This document shows, piece after piece, positions 50,704 to 59,695 of a stretch of 64,000 bases of DNA. The stretch's first letter is position 1. Every line of letters starts with the position of its first letter. The stretch spans positions 71,487 to 135,486 of the forward strand of contig NZ_OBMU01000002.1 of NCBI RefSeq assembly GCF_900218065.1. The letters are read 5' to 3'. The stretch comes from Novosphingobium sp. Chol11 (GTDB lineage: Bacteria > Pseudomonadota > Alphaproteobacteria > Sphingomonadales > Sphingomonadaceae). A program made the translations under genes and the position numbers. The notes under the pieces were generated by a model, which saw only the letters and a program-made list of their open reading frames with translations, had not been told where the DNA came from and made no database searches.

Positions 50704-52869
50704 TCACGGTGACGGTGGCGTGTCAGCCGCCTGCGCTGCCAGAAAACCGGCGGCGTCGAGATCGACCTTGAATTCGCGATCCCATAGCCGGACCTGCCCG
50801 CAGAGCGCCAGGAAAGGCTCGACGTCATCGGCTCCCTCAAGCCTCACAAAGCCTTCATCCATGTCACTCTCGAGTACCCCGGCACGCTGGATGAGGGGCA
50901 GCGCATCATCGACATAGGCAATGAACTTGCAATGCGCATGGGCATCGCTGACGAAGTCCTTCCCCGCCTTGTCCATGCTAAGCTGGGCAGCGCCCTCCGC
51001 TGACAGGATGAGCGCTACAGCGTCGTAGAGGACGGACGGCCCGCCATCGATCTTCTGCTTGGCTTCGGCGATGGTGCCGTCGTCCAACAAGGCACCGGCT
51101 GTTTTCGGTGCGATGATTTCGTACACCGCGCCAAGGCGCTTTATCTCTTTGGTCAGCGCCTTGACCAGTTCGACAGGAGCGCCATCGCTCACCAATATGC
51201 CAAGCTTTCGTCCGGCAAAGCTTTCCGGCCCATTCTTGACGATGCTGAGCGCATCGGACGGTGGAAGATCCGTACGCGGCGCGGCGGCGGCAGGAGCGGG
51301 ATCGGGCAGTTCGGCAAGGCCAAGCCCGCTTGCTACGACGGTTGCGAGCGTCTCGTCGATGTTGCGCAGATGCGCGACCATCCTCTGCCTGATGTCGATG
51401 CGTTCGCATTTAGACAGCTCGAACACCAGCGCGTCGCCGATATGCTTTTGTTCGATGGGCGTCTGGCTGATGAAGAACTGGCGCGCCTGGCTGTAATGAT
51501 CGTTGAAGCTGGGAGAGCGGATTTGTAGCTTCGGCCCCGCCTCCCCGGCCGCGAAGTGGCGGTAGCCGCGATCGGGGGACTCGCGCGGGCCGCCCCAGCT
51601 GTTGGGCTCGTAATTCACCCGGCCCTTGGGATTGTTCATCGCCATATGGCCGTCCTGCTGGAAGTTATGGACGGGGCAGCCGCGCGGCTGATTGATCGGG
51701 ATATGGGTGAAGTTGGGCGAACCCAGCCGCTTCAATTGCGTATCAAGATAGGAGAAATTGCGTCCCTGAAGCAGCGGATCGTTGGAAAAGCCGATCCCCG
51801 GTACGACATTTTGCGTGCAGAAGGCGACCTGTTCCGTTTCCGCAAAGAAATTGTCGACTTGTCCATCGAGGACGAAGCTGCCGATGCGGCGGACAGGGAT
51901 CTGTTCCTCGGGGATGATCTTCGTCGCGTCGAGCACGTCGAACTCGAACGCTTCGGCGAAATCATCATCGAAAATCTGGACACCCAAGTCCCATTCAGGC
52001 GGATTGCCGAGGTCGATCGCGTCCCACAGATCGCGGCGATGGAAATCCGGGTCGGCGCCGTTGATCTTCAACGCTTCGTTCCACAGCACCGATTGCAGGC
52101 CCTGCTTGGGTTTGAAGTGGAACTTGACGAAAGTCCCCTTCCCTTCCGCATTGATCAGGCGGAAGCTGTGGACGCCGAACCCTTCCATGAAGCGGAAGGA
52201 GCGTGGAATGGCCCGGTCCGACATCGTCCACATGATCATGTGCATCGATTCAGGCGTCAGGGTGATGAAGTCCCAGAAATTGTCGTGCGCCGTCTGCGCC
52301 TGCGGGAATCCCCGATCGGGCGTCTGCTTGGCGGCATGGACCAGGTCAGGAAATTTGATCGCGTCCTGGATGAAGAAGACCGGGATATTGTTGGCGACGA
52401 TGTCCCAATTGCCTTCCTTGGTATAGAATTTTGCGGCGAAACCGCGCACGTCGCGGGCAAGGTCGAAGGAGCCCTTGTTGCCGACCACGGTCGAAAAGCG
52501 GACGAACATCGGCGTTTTCGCGCCGACTTCGGTCAGCACCTTGGCAGAGGTGAACTCCTCCAGGCTTTCGTTGAGCGTGAAAGTGCCGTGGACGCCGAAG
52601 CCGCGTGCGTGGACGACGCGCTCGGGAATGCGCTCATGATCGAAATGGAATATCTTTTCGCGGAAGTGAAAATCCTCAAGAAGCGTCGGGCCGCGCTCCC
52701 CTACCCTGAGGCTGTTCTGGTCGTCAGCCACGGGAACGCCCTGCTGCGTCGTCAGGACATCACCCGACGATCCCGCAATCTGATGCAGTTCACCACCTGC
52801 CCCTGTCTTCGTCTCGAATTCGCGCGCAGCGCTCTTGGCGCCCTTGTCCTCACCGATCTTCCGGGCCAT
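50704..52869 (-). CDS. katE: Large-subunit (HPII-type) catalase
   Basis: 721 residues from the ATG at 52869, with AGGAG upstream. A clade 2 large-subunit catalase: distal His in [12 protein letters not shown], heme-proximal Tyr in [20 protein letters not shown]/heme-region motifs [20 protein letters not shown]-terminal flavodoxin-like domain of about 150 residues starts near [17 protein letters not shown] and is typical of HPII enzymes. It removes hydrogen peroxide in the cytoplasm, usually in stationary phase or general stress. It is divergent from the DUF4142 gene. Confidence 0.93.
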   Translation of the reverse strand: MARKIGEDKGAKSAAREFETKTGAGGELHQIAGSSGDVLTTQQGVPVADDQNSLRVGERGPTLLEDFHFREKIFHFDHERIPERVVHARGFGVHGTFTLNESLEEFTSAKVLTEVGAKTPMFVRFSTVVGNKGSFDLARDVRGFAAKFYTKEGNWDIVANNIPVFFIQDAIKFPDLVHAAKQTPDRGFPQAQTAHDNFWDFITLTPESMHMIMWTMSDRAIPRSFRFMEGFGVHSFRLINAEGKGTFVKFHFKPKQGLQSVLWNEALKINGADPDFHRRDLWDAIDLGNPPEWDLGVQIFDDDFAEAFEFDVLDATKIIPEEQIPVRRIGSFVLDGQVDNFFAETEQVAFCTQNVVPGIGFSNDPLLQGRNFSYLDTQLKRLGSPNFTHIPINQPRGCPVHNFQQDGHMAMNNPKGRVNYEPNSWGGPRESPDRGYRHFAAGEAGPKLQIRSPSFNDHYSQARQFFISQTPIEQKHIGDALVFELSKCERIDIRQRMVAHLRNIDETLATVVASGLGLAELPDPAPAAAAPRTDLPPSDALSIVKNGPESFAGRKLGILVSDGAPVELVKALTKEIKRLGAVYEIIAPKTAGALLDDGTIAEAKQKIDGGPSVLYDAVALILSAEGAAQLSMDKAGKDFVSDAHAHCKFIAYVDDALPLIQRAGVLESDMDEGFVRLEGADDVEPFLALCGQVRLWDREFKVDLDAAGFLAAQAADTPPSP

Positions 52870-53076
52870 GCGGCACTCTCCTGATGCAGATGGTTGCAGC
52901 TTGGGGAAGGTCCTCCCCGCTCCCTGCCCCAGACCCACCAGGAGCCACGTTGTTCCTGCTGCCTCCGGAACGACCGCGACGAATTCCGCGCCGCATAATG
53001 CAGGTTAGCAACTTTCCCCTGCGCTTCTGGAACATGATCCCCCGGCGCTCGCTCTAACCCGCGAGAGGAGTAGCCC

Positions 53077-53574
53077 ATGACATCAAGAACCACGCTGATG
53101 ATCGCTTCACTATTCGCAGCTCTGCCAGCCGCCGCCGTTGCGCAGACGCCTTCGGCCTATGTGGCCGCAGCAGGAGCGAGTGACCTGTTCGAGCAGACAT
53201 CGAGCAAGCTGGTCCTTCGCACCACACGGGATGCCAAGGTGCGGTCATTCGCCACGATGATGGTGCGGGACCATGCCAAGAGCACGGGCATGGTGAAGGC
53301 GGCAGCAGCCAGGTCGGGCGTCAAGGCAGATCCGCCGCAACTGACCACCGATCAACGCGCCAAGGTCGCGTCCCTCACCAAGGCGACGGGCACGGCGCGC
53401 GACCAGCTATATTGGCAACAGCAAAAGGCGGCCCATAGCGCCGCGCTGCAACTGCATCAAAGTTATGCCGCTAGCGGATCGGCCGCGCCTCTCAAAGCCG
53501 CCGCCAAGCAGATCGTCCCCGTCGTTCAGCATCATATCGAGATGCTCGACGGCAAGGCGATGCACGCACATTGA
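53077..53574 (+). CDS. DUF4142 exported protein
   Basis: 165 residues. A signal peptide (LMIASLFAALPAAAVAQ) is followed by a helical ferritin-like DUF4142 bundle: YVAAAGASDLFEQTSSKLVL, FATMMVRDHAKSTGMVKAAA and a C-terminal QIVPVVQHHIEMLDG with the conserved His-rich helix. GAGAGGAG precedes the start. DUF4142 proteins are periplasmic and often belong to general-stress regulons. It leads a run of three small + strand genes. Confidence 0.85.
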   Translation: MTSRTTLMIASLFAALPAAAVAQTPSAYVAAAGASDLFEQTSSKLVLRTTRDAKVRSFATMMVRDHAKSTGMVKAAAARSGVKADPPQLTTDQRAKVASLTKATGTARDQLYWQQQKAAHSAALQLHQSYAASGSAAPLKAAAKQIVPVVQHHIEMLDGKAMHAH

Positions 53575-53596
53575 TCCTTTCGGGAAATCGATCGCC

Positions 53597-53803
53597 ATGC
53601 CCATGATGGACGTCCAAGCCACAGCCGAGAACAGGAGCCCTCCGGTTCCTCGCGACCTGAAGCATGTGTCGCTGAAGGAAGACCTTGAGGTGCAATATTG
53701 GTCGCAACGTTTCCGGACTTCCCGGCAACAGCTGGAGGAAGCGGTGGAACAGGTCGGCCACAGCGTCAACGCGGTGGCAGATTATATCGACCGTAATCGG
53801 TAG
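53597..53803 (+). CDS. DUF3606 small protein
   Basis: 68 residues with an NVNEDYEV-like core in the form VSLKEDLEVQYWSQRFRTSR, followed by QQLEEAVEQVGHSVNAVADY, the DUF3606 signature. It is cytoplasmic and helical with no known activity. It begins 22 nt after the DUF4142 gene and is followed after 6 nt by a small membrane protein, so the three probably share a transcript. Confidence 0.75.
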   Translation: MPMMDVQATAENRSPPVPRDLKHVSLKEDLEVQYWSQRFRTSRQQLEEAVEQVGHSVNAVADYIDRNR

Positions 53804-53809
53804 CCGACC

Positions 53810-53998
53810 ATGAACCGCGTCGACCCGCCGCCTCCACCCAAAGCAGGACGGGCGGCGGCGCTGATCATATTGGTCATCGCCGTGATCATCGCGATCCTCT
53901 TCATCGGCCGTAACGTGTGGCATGGGGAAGAATTGCAGGATAATCAGGAAGCCGGCAACAATGTCGCGGGCAATTATCAGGGTCAGTCAAACTATTGA
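53810..53998 (+). CDS. Small single-span membrane protein
   Basis: 62 residues: a short Pro-rich N-terminus, one membrane helix (AAALIILVIAVIIAILFIG), then a polar tail rich in Asn and Gln. The family is not recognised. Six nucleotides separate it from the DUF3606 gene. Such small membrane proteins often accompany stress genes. Confidence 0.6.
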   Translation: MNRVDPPPPPKAGRAAALIILVIAVIIAILFIGRNVWHGEELQDNQEAGNNVAGNYQGQSNY

Positions 53999-54058
53999 GG
54001 AAATGCTCTGGAGCTTGTCCCGAGCCGGCAGGTAACATCTCCCGCTTTGCAAAATCCT

Positions 54059-54430
54059 CTAGAAGCGCGCGGGGATGGTTCTGATCGGCACCGGCTCGGG
54101 CAATCGCCTCCAGCCCAAGTCTGCGATGACGTCGTTGCTTTGCACGGCTTCCCGGCCCCGGCTGCGGTCGAGGGACCAGGTGATGTGGAAGGTGCCGCCG
54201 TCAGGCCGCCCGCTGTTCCCGCCTACGACGACGATCAGCGCCTGAAGTCCTTCGCCGTCGCTGATGCTGCCGACGATCTCCGCCTGCTGCGGCTCGGGCA
54301 GCGGAGCGTCCTGGGGCACGCCGGACGCCAACGTGATGTGATCCGCAATGACGTCCGGCCAGAGGGGTGGAAAGCGATCGAGCAGTGAAGAGCGCTCCGC
54401 CTCATCAAGTTTCCAGCCGATCGCCGGCAT
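54059..54430 (-). CDS. Possible 2H-phosphoesterase-like small protein
   Basis: 123 residues, start with GGAG upstream. Two H-x-T-x motifs, ADHITLAS (~residue 31) and TFHITWSL (~residue 81), are about 50 residues apart, the signature of 2H phosphoesterases, which act on 2',3'- or 1'',2''-cyclic phosphates in RNA processing. The rest is alpha/beta and soluble. The fold is smaller than most 2H enzymes (about 180 residues), so a minimal domain or a non-enzymatic relative is possible. It is downstream of the histidine kinase on the same strand but with a 70-nt gap. Confidence 0.55.
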   Translation of the reverse strand: MPAIGWKLDEAERSSLLDRFPPLWPDVIADHITLASGVPQDAPLPEPQQAEIVGSISDGEGLQALIVVVGGNSGRPDGGTFHITWSLDRSRGREAVQSNDVIADLGWRRLPEPVPIRTIPARF

Positions 54431-54500
54431 GTCCTGCTCCTCACTTGTAGCGTATCAACGTCCCAGCGGCCCGTTGGTCGCATAGGGCGAGATCGGTCGA

Positions 54501-56594
54501 TCAGCTTTCCAGCATTTCGCGGATGCGGGCGGAGAGCATTTCAATCTGGAACGGCTTTGTAATCATCTGCATGTTATCCGACAGGAAGCCGCCGCGCACC
54601 GCTGCCCCTTCTGCATAGCCGGTCACGAACAGGATCGGCAGGTCGGTCAGATGCTCCCGCGCGATTTCGGCGAGTTGCCGCCCGTTCATCCCCGGGAGGC
54701 CGACATCCGAAATCATGAGGTCGAAGCGGCGGCCTGATTCCAGGATGCGCACGGCCTGCTGCCCGTCCGCGGCTTCGGTCGCCTCGTATCCAAGCTCCTC
54801 CAGCACATCGCGTACAAGAAGGCGCACGGATTCATCATCTTCGACCAGCAGCACGGACTGACCATCGCCATGATGGATGGCCGCGCTTTCGGGGGGCGCT
54901 TCATGGGGCTGCATATCGGCGACGGGCAGGAATAGCTTGACCATCGTCCCCTCCCCCACCTGTGAATCGATGCGAACAAGTCCATTGGACTGCTTGGCGA
55001 AACCATAGACCATCGACAGGCCAAGGCCGGTCCCTTGCCCGATCGGCTTGGTGGTGAAGAATGGGTCGAACACCTTGTCGAGCGTATCGCCATCGATGCC
55101 GACGCCGGTGTCGGAAACCCCGACCATGATGTAGCGGCCCGGTGCGACACCCGGATTGCGGGCGCAGCATTCTTCGTCCAGTTCCACCTCTTCACAGGAC
55201 AGCGTCAGCCGGCCCCCATCCGGCATCGCATCGCGGGCGTTGATGGCGAGATTAATGATCGCGCTTTCAAGCTGGTTGGCGTCCACCAGCGCCGGAGGTA
55301 GCGTTGGCGAGGATGAGAGTATCTCCACCTCAATGGATTCACTCATGGTACGGCGGAGTAAATCCTCCAGCGAATGGATAAGCTTGCACACGTCGGTCGG
55401 CCGGCTGTCGAGCGACTGCCGCCGTGAAAAGGCAAGCAGCCGCGCGGTCAACCCTGCCGCCCGCTGGGCCGACGTGCTTGCGGCATCCATGAACCGTTCG
55501 AGATCGTCCAGCCGACCGCTGGCGATCCGGCGCTTCAATATGTCGATGGCTCCAATGATACCGGTCAGCATATTGTTGAAATCATGCGCGATGCCGCCCG
55601 TCAGTTGGCCGACCGCCTCCATCTTCTGCGCCTGCCGCAGGGCTTCCTCTGCACGGGCCCGCTCTTCCGCTTCGGCTTCGAGCCGGGCGAGCGCATCGCG
55701 CAATTCACGCGTGCGAACATCGACTTCCTGCTCCAGCCGCTGAGCGGCCTCTGCGAGCGCCTGCTGGCCCCGTTTCTGTTCGTCGATGTCGACGATTACG
55801 GAAATGGAGCCGGTGACACGCGAGCCGCTGGGGTCGCGGAGCGGGACGCCGCTTACCCGCGTCCATACCGACGGCCTGTCTGGCGGGTGGTGGAGGAATT
55901 CGATGCCCCGCACCAGCTCGCCCCTGAGCGCGCGCATGGTGACGAAGCGATCACGCGTGATCCGGCTGCCATCTTCTTCATAGCCTTCCCACACTTCCTC
56001 GGCATTGGGCAGCCGGGCGGGAATTTCGCCGCTGGGCAGGAAGCGGCGAAATGCAGGATTGGACAGCAGCGTGCTGCCATCGGCATTGACGAAGGCGACG
56101 CCCACCGGAAGGTTTTCCAGCAGCGTGTTCAGACGGCTGCGTTCGGCATCAATCGCCGCGAACTGATCACGGATCAGCAATTGCTTCTGCCGTGCCCTGA
56201 TACCGGACGCGATAGCGCTGATGAGCGACTCTCCGCTGACCGGCCGCTCCAGCAGGATGACGCTCAGTGCATTGTCCGGCAGCCGCCGCCTGACCGCTTC
56301 GCTGGACGCAAACCGTCCCGCCTGCCGCCCTGCGAGAAGCACGAAGGGCACGTCGGACCAGGCAGGCTGCGCCTCCAGCGCGAGGCGCAGCGGTTCGAGA
56401 TTGGCCAACAATGCTTCTTCGGTGACCAGCACCACCCCGGTTTGCTCGTCGATGGCGTGCGCCACGTCAATCAACGTAGAGCATATTTGAACGGGATGTC
56501 CCTCGCCCTGAAGCAGGCGCGTGACGCTTTCGGCGTCGCTGCCATAAGGTGCGCTGACAAGGACCCGAAGGGACGGGGATGCGGCCTTATGCAC
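54501..56594 (-). CDS. Hybrid histidine kinase (receiver-like, PAS, HisKA, ATPase, receiver)
   Basis: 697 residues. The N-terminal ~130 residues are receiver-like but lack an obvious phospho-acceptor motif. A PAS domain follows (VGVAFVNADGSTLLSNPAF, ~170-280), then a coiled coil, the HisKA box with phospho-His in GGIAHDFNNMLTGII (~340), and the ATPase with N-box INLAINARDAMPDGG and G-boxes DTGVGID and GQGTGLGLSMVYG. A C-terminal receiver has its phospho-Asp in LMISDVGLPGMNG. No membrane segment, so it senses a cytoplasmic signal. The start overlaps the KaiC-like gene end by 8 nt. Confidence 0.88.
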   Translation of the reverse strand: MHKAASPSLRVLVSAPYGSDAESVTRLLQGEGHPVQICSTLIDVAHAIDEQTGVVLVTEEALLANLEPLRLALEAQPAWSDVPFVLLAGRQAGRFASSEAVRRRLPDNALSVILLERPVSGESLISAIASGIRARQKQLLIRDQFAAIDAERSRLNTLLENLPVGVAFVNADGSTLLSNPAFRRFLPSGEIPARLPNAEEVWEGYEEDGSRITRDRFVTMRALRGELVRGIEFLHHPPDRPSVWTRVSGVPLRDPSGSRVTGSISVIVDIDEQKRGQQALAEAAQRLEQEVDVRTRELRDALARLEAEAEERARAEEALRQAQKMEAVGQLTGGIAHDFNNMLTGIIGAIDILKRRIASGRLDDLERFMDAASTSAQRAAGLTARLLAFSRRQSLDSRPTDVCKLIHSLEDLLRRTMSESIEVEILSSSPTLPPALVDANQLESAIINLAINARDAMPDGGRLTLSCEEVELDEECCARNPGVAPGRYIMVGVSDTGVGIDGDTLDKVFDPFFTTKPIGQGTGLGLSMVYGFAKQSNGLVRIDSQVGEGTMVKLFLPVADMQPHEAPPESAAIHHGDGQSVLLVEDDESVRLLVRDVLEELGYEATEAADGQQAVRILESGRRFDLMISDVGLPGMNGRQLAEIAREHLTDLPILFVTGYAEGAAVRGGFLSDNMQMITKPFQIEMLSARIREMLES

Positions 56595-58089
56595 GGCCGG
56601 GGCGGTCCTCCATCAACGGTGAGGCAGCGCCCAGATATTGCGGCGTGCCGGTGAGCACGCCCCGGAAGTCGGACAGGGGTGCGCCTACCCGAACACCGTG
56701 AGAATCGATGCGGAATTCGCGGATCGAGTCCTCATGCGCGCCACTGCGATGCTTGATCACAGACAGCGCCTTGCGGATGCGGCCTTCCGCTTCAAAGAAG
56801 CGCAGCAGGATGACAATGTCGGCGATATAGGACACGTTGAGTTCGTCGGCACTCATCGATCCGAAGAAGCCCTGCTGCGGATTGACAAGCAAAGTCACGA
56901 CGCCGCGATGGCTGAGATAGGACAGCAGCTCATGCAATTGGAGGATGAGCTGCTGTTCCTGCGGCATAGCCGCGAGATAGCCATTGAGGCTGTCGACAAG
57001 CACGATGCGCGCATTCCGATCCTCAACCTCGCGCCGGACCATGGCGGCAAATTCGCCCGGCGCGACCTCGGCCGGATCGATCTGGCGGATGACGAGCCTG
57101 CCGTCATCCATCAATGCCTGAAGATCGGTGCCGAACAATTTGGCGCGGCTGATCAGCGTCCCGATCCGCTCGTCAAATTCGTAGATGACCGCATTTTCGC
57201 CCCGTTCGCAGGCGGCAATCACATATTGCAAGGCCAGTGTCGTCTTACCCGCGCCAGCCGGGCCGGTGATGAGCGTGCTGGTGCCGCGCTGGGGACCACC
57301 GCCCAAAATGGCGTCCAGTTCGGGGATCTTGCTCGGCACTGGTTCGCCTTCGAACGGCGCATGATGATCGGACGCGATAAGGCGCGGAAAGATGTCGATG
57401 CCGCCTTTGCGGATGATCATGTCATGGTATCCCGCGACGAAATCGACGCCCCGCATCTTCTGGATCTGCATCCGCCGCCGGGCTGCGCCGAAATCCAGCG
57501 TCAGCCGCTCAAGGGTGATAACGCCGTGGCACAGACTGTGCAGATGATTGTCGCGGACGCCAGCGCTGCCGGTCAAGTCGTCCACCAGCAGGACAGTCGT
57601 GTCGATCTGCGCGAAGAACTGCTTCAGGAACAGCAGCTGGCGCCGGTAACGAAGCGGGTCCTGTGCGAGCAGCCGCAATTCGGAAAGACTGTCGAACACG
57701 ATGCGCTGTGGCTTGATCCGCTGTACCTCTTCCCGGATCAGGTCGATCGTGCCGCCAAGCTCCATCTCCCAGCTGTGAAGGATGGATTGATCGCGCCCTA
57801 TGCCAAGCACCGAATCGGCTGAAGCAAGTTCGAACAGATTGACATCGTTCAGGCTCCAGCCGTGAGAGGCGGCCACGACCGATAATTCTTCGCTCGTCTC
57901 GGAAAGGGTGACATATAACACCTGCTCGCCAGCCTTCACACCGTCCAGCAGGAACTGGAGCGCAAGGGTGGTCTTGCCCGAGCCAGGCGCACCTTCGACA
58001 AGATACAGCCGCTGGGCAGGGAGGCCGCCGCCCAGCACCAGGTCCAGCCCAGCGTTGCCGGTGGAAACGCGATCAAAAATTCCGGTCAT
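56587..58089 (-). CDS. KaiC-like double RecA-type ATPase
   Basis: 500 residues with two RecA/KaiC domains. Walker A motifs are VEGAPGSGKTTLA (~31) and ITGPAGAGKTTLA (~268), and Walker B-like strands are TTVLLVDDLTG and ARIVLVDSLNGY. It lacks an obvious KaiC autophosphorylation Ser-Thr pair, and no KaiA/KaiB is nearby, so it is not a cyanobacterial-type clock. Non-cyanobacterial KaiC-like proteins are linked to stress signalling. The overlap with the hybrid kinase gene implies the two work together. Confidence 0.85.
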   Translation of the reverse strand: MTGIFDRVSTGNAGLDLVLGGGLPAQRLYLVEGAPGSGKTTLALQFLLDGVKAGEQVLYVTLSETSEELSVVAASHGWSLNDVNLFELASADSVLGIGRDQSILHSWEMELGGTIDLIREEVQRIKPQRIVFDSLSELRLLAQDPLRYRRQLLFLKQFFAQIDTTVLLVDDLTGSAGVRDNHLHSLCHGVITLERLTLDFGAARRRMQIQKMRGVDFVAGYHDMIIRKGGIDIFPRLIASDHHAPFEGEPVPSKIPELDAILGGGPQRGTSTLITGPAGAGKTTLALQYVIAACERGENAVIYEFDERIGTLISRAKLFGTDLQALMDDGRLVIRQIDPAEVAPGEFAAMVRREVEDRNARIVLVDSLNGYLAAMPQEQQLILQLHELLSYLSHRGVVTLLVNPQQGFFGSMSADELNVSYIADIVILLRFFEAEGRIRKALSVIKHRSGAHEDSIREFRIDSHGVRVGAPLSDFRGVLTGTPQYLGAASPLMEDRPGRA

Positions 58090-58236
58090 TCAGCCATGCC
58101 TCCTCAGCACGGCCGCCACCATATCGATCGACGTGAGAAAATCCATTGCCTCCCGCCAAAGCGAGGAACGTGCCGCGCCGCCACTTATGCGGGCATTAAC
58201 GCCTTTTCATGCAGGCGGTTGCATCTTTGTTTTGGC

Positions 58237-58542
58237 TTAGCGGCCGGGCGGATCGTGGGGAGCAGGCGCAGTGACGGGGCGCAAGCTTTCGCGGTCCTCG
58301 GGCGAGACGGGCGCGGTGGGATCAGGGCGATAATGCTCCTCCGCCCTGACGGTGCCATCGGGATGGCTGTCACCCAGCAGATCGGCGGGAACATGACCGG
58401 TCGAGGGCTCGGTCGACGCCTGACTGGGGCGGGACCTCGCCGTGCTTGATCCGGGCGTCGGTTGCGCATCGGAGCGGGATCGGTCGAACAGCTTCTTGGC
58501 GATGAAGCCTGCACCAGCGAGAAAGGCGAGCTTGCGGATCAT
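58237..58542 (-). CDS. Small protein with N-terminal hydrophobic segment, unknown
   Basis: 101 residues. A short hydrophobic start (LAFLAGAGFIAKKLF) is followed by a disordered region rich in Pro, Ser and Asp (for example TPGSSTARSRPSQASTEPS). It resembles other small stress-island proteins in having a membrane-proximal N-terminus and a hydrophilic tail. The family is not recognised. It is 16 nt downstream of the next - strand gene, so probably co-transcribed with it. Confidence 0.5.
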   Translation of the reverse strand: MIRKLAFLAGAGFIAKKLFDRSRSDAQPTPGSSTARSRPSQASTEPSTGHVPADLLGDSHPDGTVRAEEHYRPDPTAPVSPEDRESLRPVTAPAPHDPPGR

Positions 58543-58558
58543 GGTAGCGAAATCCTCG

Positions 58559-59065
58559 TCAGTGGTGGGTCACTTCGGGCGCACGGACGAAGGGCATGTC
58601 CTCAGGCTCGATCGTGGTGGGATGATGATCAGGATCGTGAAGCTGGCGGCCAAGATGCCGCCTGTCCTCTACCGGATGCCCAGCCCGGCGAGCGGGGAAG
58701 GCCTTGCCCGTTTCCTTGTCCAGAGCCCGTGCCACAAGTGCGTCGATGATGGTGGCTCCCGCGACGAAGGCGACGGCTCCCCAGACGCCACGATGGCGCG
58801 GCGCCCTGCGAGCCGCGAGGCCGAGCGCGGCAAGGTCCATAGCGTCGCCTGCCACCCGGTTCCACACCAGCGTCGAATGCGCTGGCGCCGCGAGCAACCC
58901 TGCCCCGGCGAGCATCTCCCGCGCGCCGAAGACGCGCAGGGTGGTGCGCCCGGCGCGATGATCATTGCCCAGGGCGCGGGCAATCCGGCGGGTCGCGGCC
59001 GTTTCGGCCACGCCCAGAGCAATCGAGAAAATTCCCAGGCCAAGGCTGATCCGCCGGGCATCCAT
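58559..59065 (-). CDS. Small membrane protein, unknown
   Basis: 168 residues with about four short hydrophobic segments (LGLGIFSIALGVAETA, MLAGAGLLAAPAHST, AMDLAALGLAA and GAVAFVAGATIIDALVA), then a hydrophilic His/Pro-rich tail. The arrangement resembles the membrane part that often precedes SRPBCC domains in cyclase/dehydrase-like proteins, but no SRPBCC follows here. It is the first of a two-gene unit with the 58237-58542 gene. Confidence 0.6.
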   Translation of the reverse strand: MDARRISLGLGIFSIALGVAETAATRRIARALGNDHRAGRTTLRVFGAREMLAGAGLLAAPAHSTLVWNRVAGDAMDLAALGLAARRAPRHRGVWGAVAFVAGATIIDALVARALDKETGKAFPARRAGHPVEDRRHLGRQLHDPDHHPTTIEPEDMPFVRAPEVTHH

Positions 59066-59263
59066 GGTCGGCCTCCTATGCTGTATCTGCTGGGGCTAAC
59101 GGCTTCGCGGGGCGCGTGTTCCCATCGTCAGAGCCCACCTACCGGAGCAGCGCCAAAGCGACGGGAAAGAACGGCGGCCGGTTTTGCTTCTGCCCCTGTT
59201 CTTGCGGGACAGCGGGCGCTCCGTCATAGCGGGCGACAGCGGCCAGTCAGATCGGAGTGATGC

Positions 59264-59653
59264 GTGACCCAATCCTGCGACCTTGCGATCCGAATGCAGC
59301 GGGCGGCGTTCAACCGCGCTCTGGCAGACATGGACCTGAGCGCAATCGGGCCGCTGCTGTCGTCCGGAGCGATACTTGTGACTGGCAGCGACAGCGGGGT
59401 CATCACGGGCCGCAAGGCGCAGTTGATGGCGTGGAAGCGCGAATTCGCTTCACCCGGCCGCATTGTCTATGTCCGGATGCCGACCAGCATAACCGTCTCG
59501 CCGGTTGAGCCGATCGCGATGGAACAGGGTGAATGGAAGGGCGTGGCCGCAGACTCACAGGAGCCTGCTGCGTCAGGCATCTACAGTGCGAAATGGCGCA
59601 AACTTCGCGGCGAGTGGCTGATAGAGGCCGAAATCTTCGTGACGCTCGCCTGA
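59264..59653 (+). CDS. NTF2/SnoaL-like (DUF4440-type) small protein
   Basis: 129 residues with a GTG start, preceded by GGAG. The sequence MQRAAFNRALADMDLSAIGP..LSSGAILVTGSDSGVITGRKA and a final WRKLRGEWLIEAEIFVTLA fit the cone-shaped NTF2/SnoaL fold used for small-ligand binding or isomerase activity. The length is that of the isolated domain. No signal peptide. It is divergent from the membrane protein gene and convergent with htpG. Confidence 0.72.
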   Translation: MTQSCDLAIRMQRAAFNRALADMDLSAIGPLLSSGAILVTGSDSGVITGRKAQLMAWKREFASPGRIVYVRMPTSITVSPVEPIAMEQGEWKGVAADSQEPAASGIYSAKWRKLRGEWLIEAEIFVTLA

Positions 59654-59695
59654 GGCTGGCTGGCCCGGCAATGACGCTGGGCCAGCCAATCGTCT

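Noticed and set aside
53029..53053. Second EcfG-like promoter before the DUF4142 gene
   Set aside because: GGAAC is followed after 16 nt by CGCT, not CGTT. The position is good, but the -10 box is one base off and unsupported otherwise.
56587..58089. Circadian clock kaiC
   Set aside because: No kaiA or kaiB in the window and no clear autophosphorylation Ser-Thr pair. A general KaiC-like ATPase is the safer reading.
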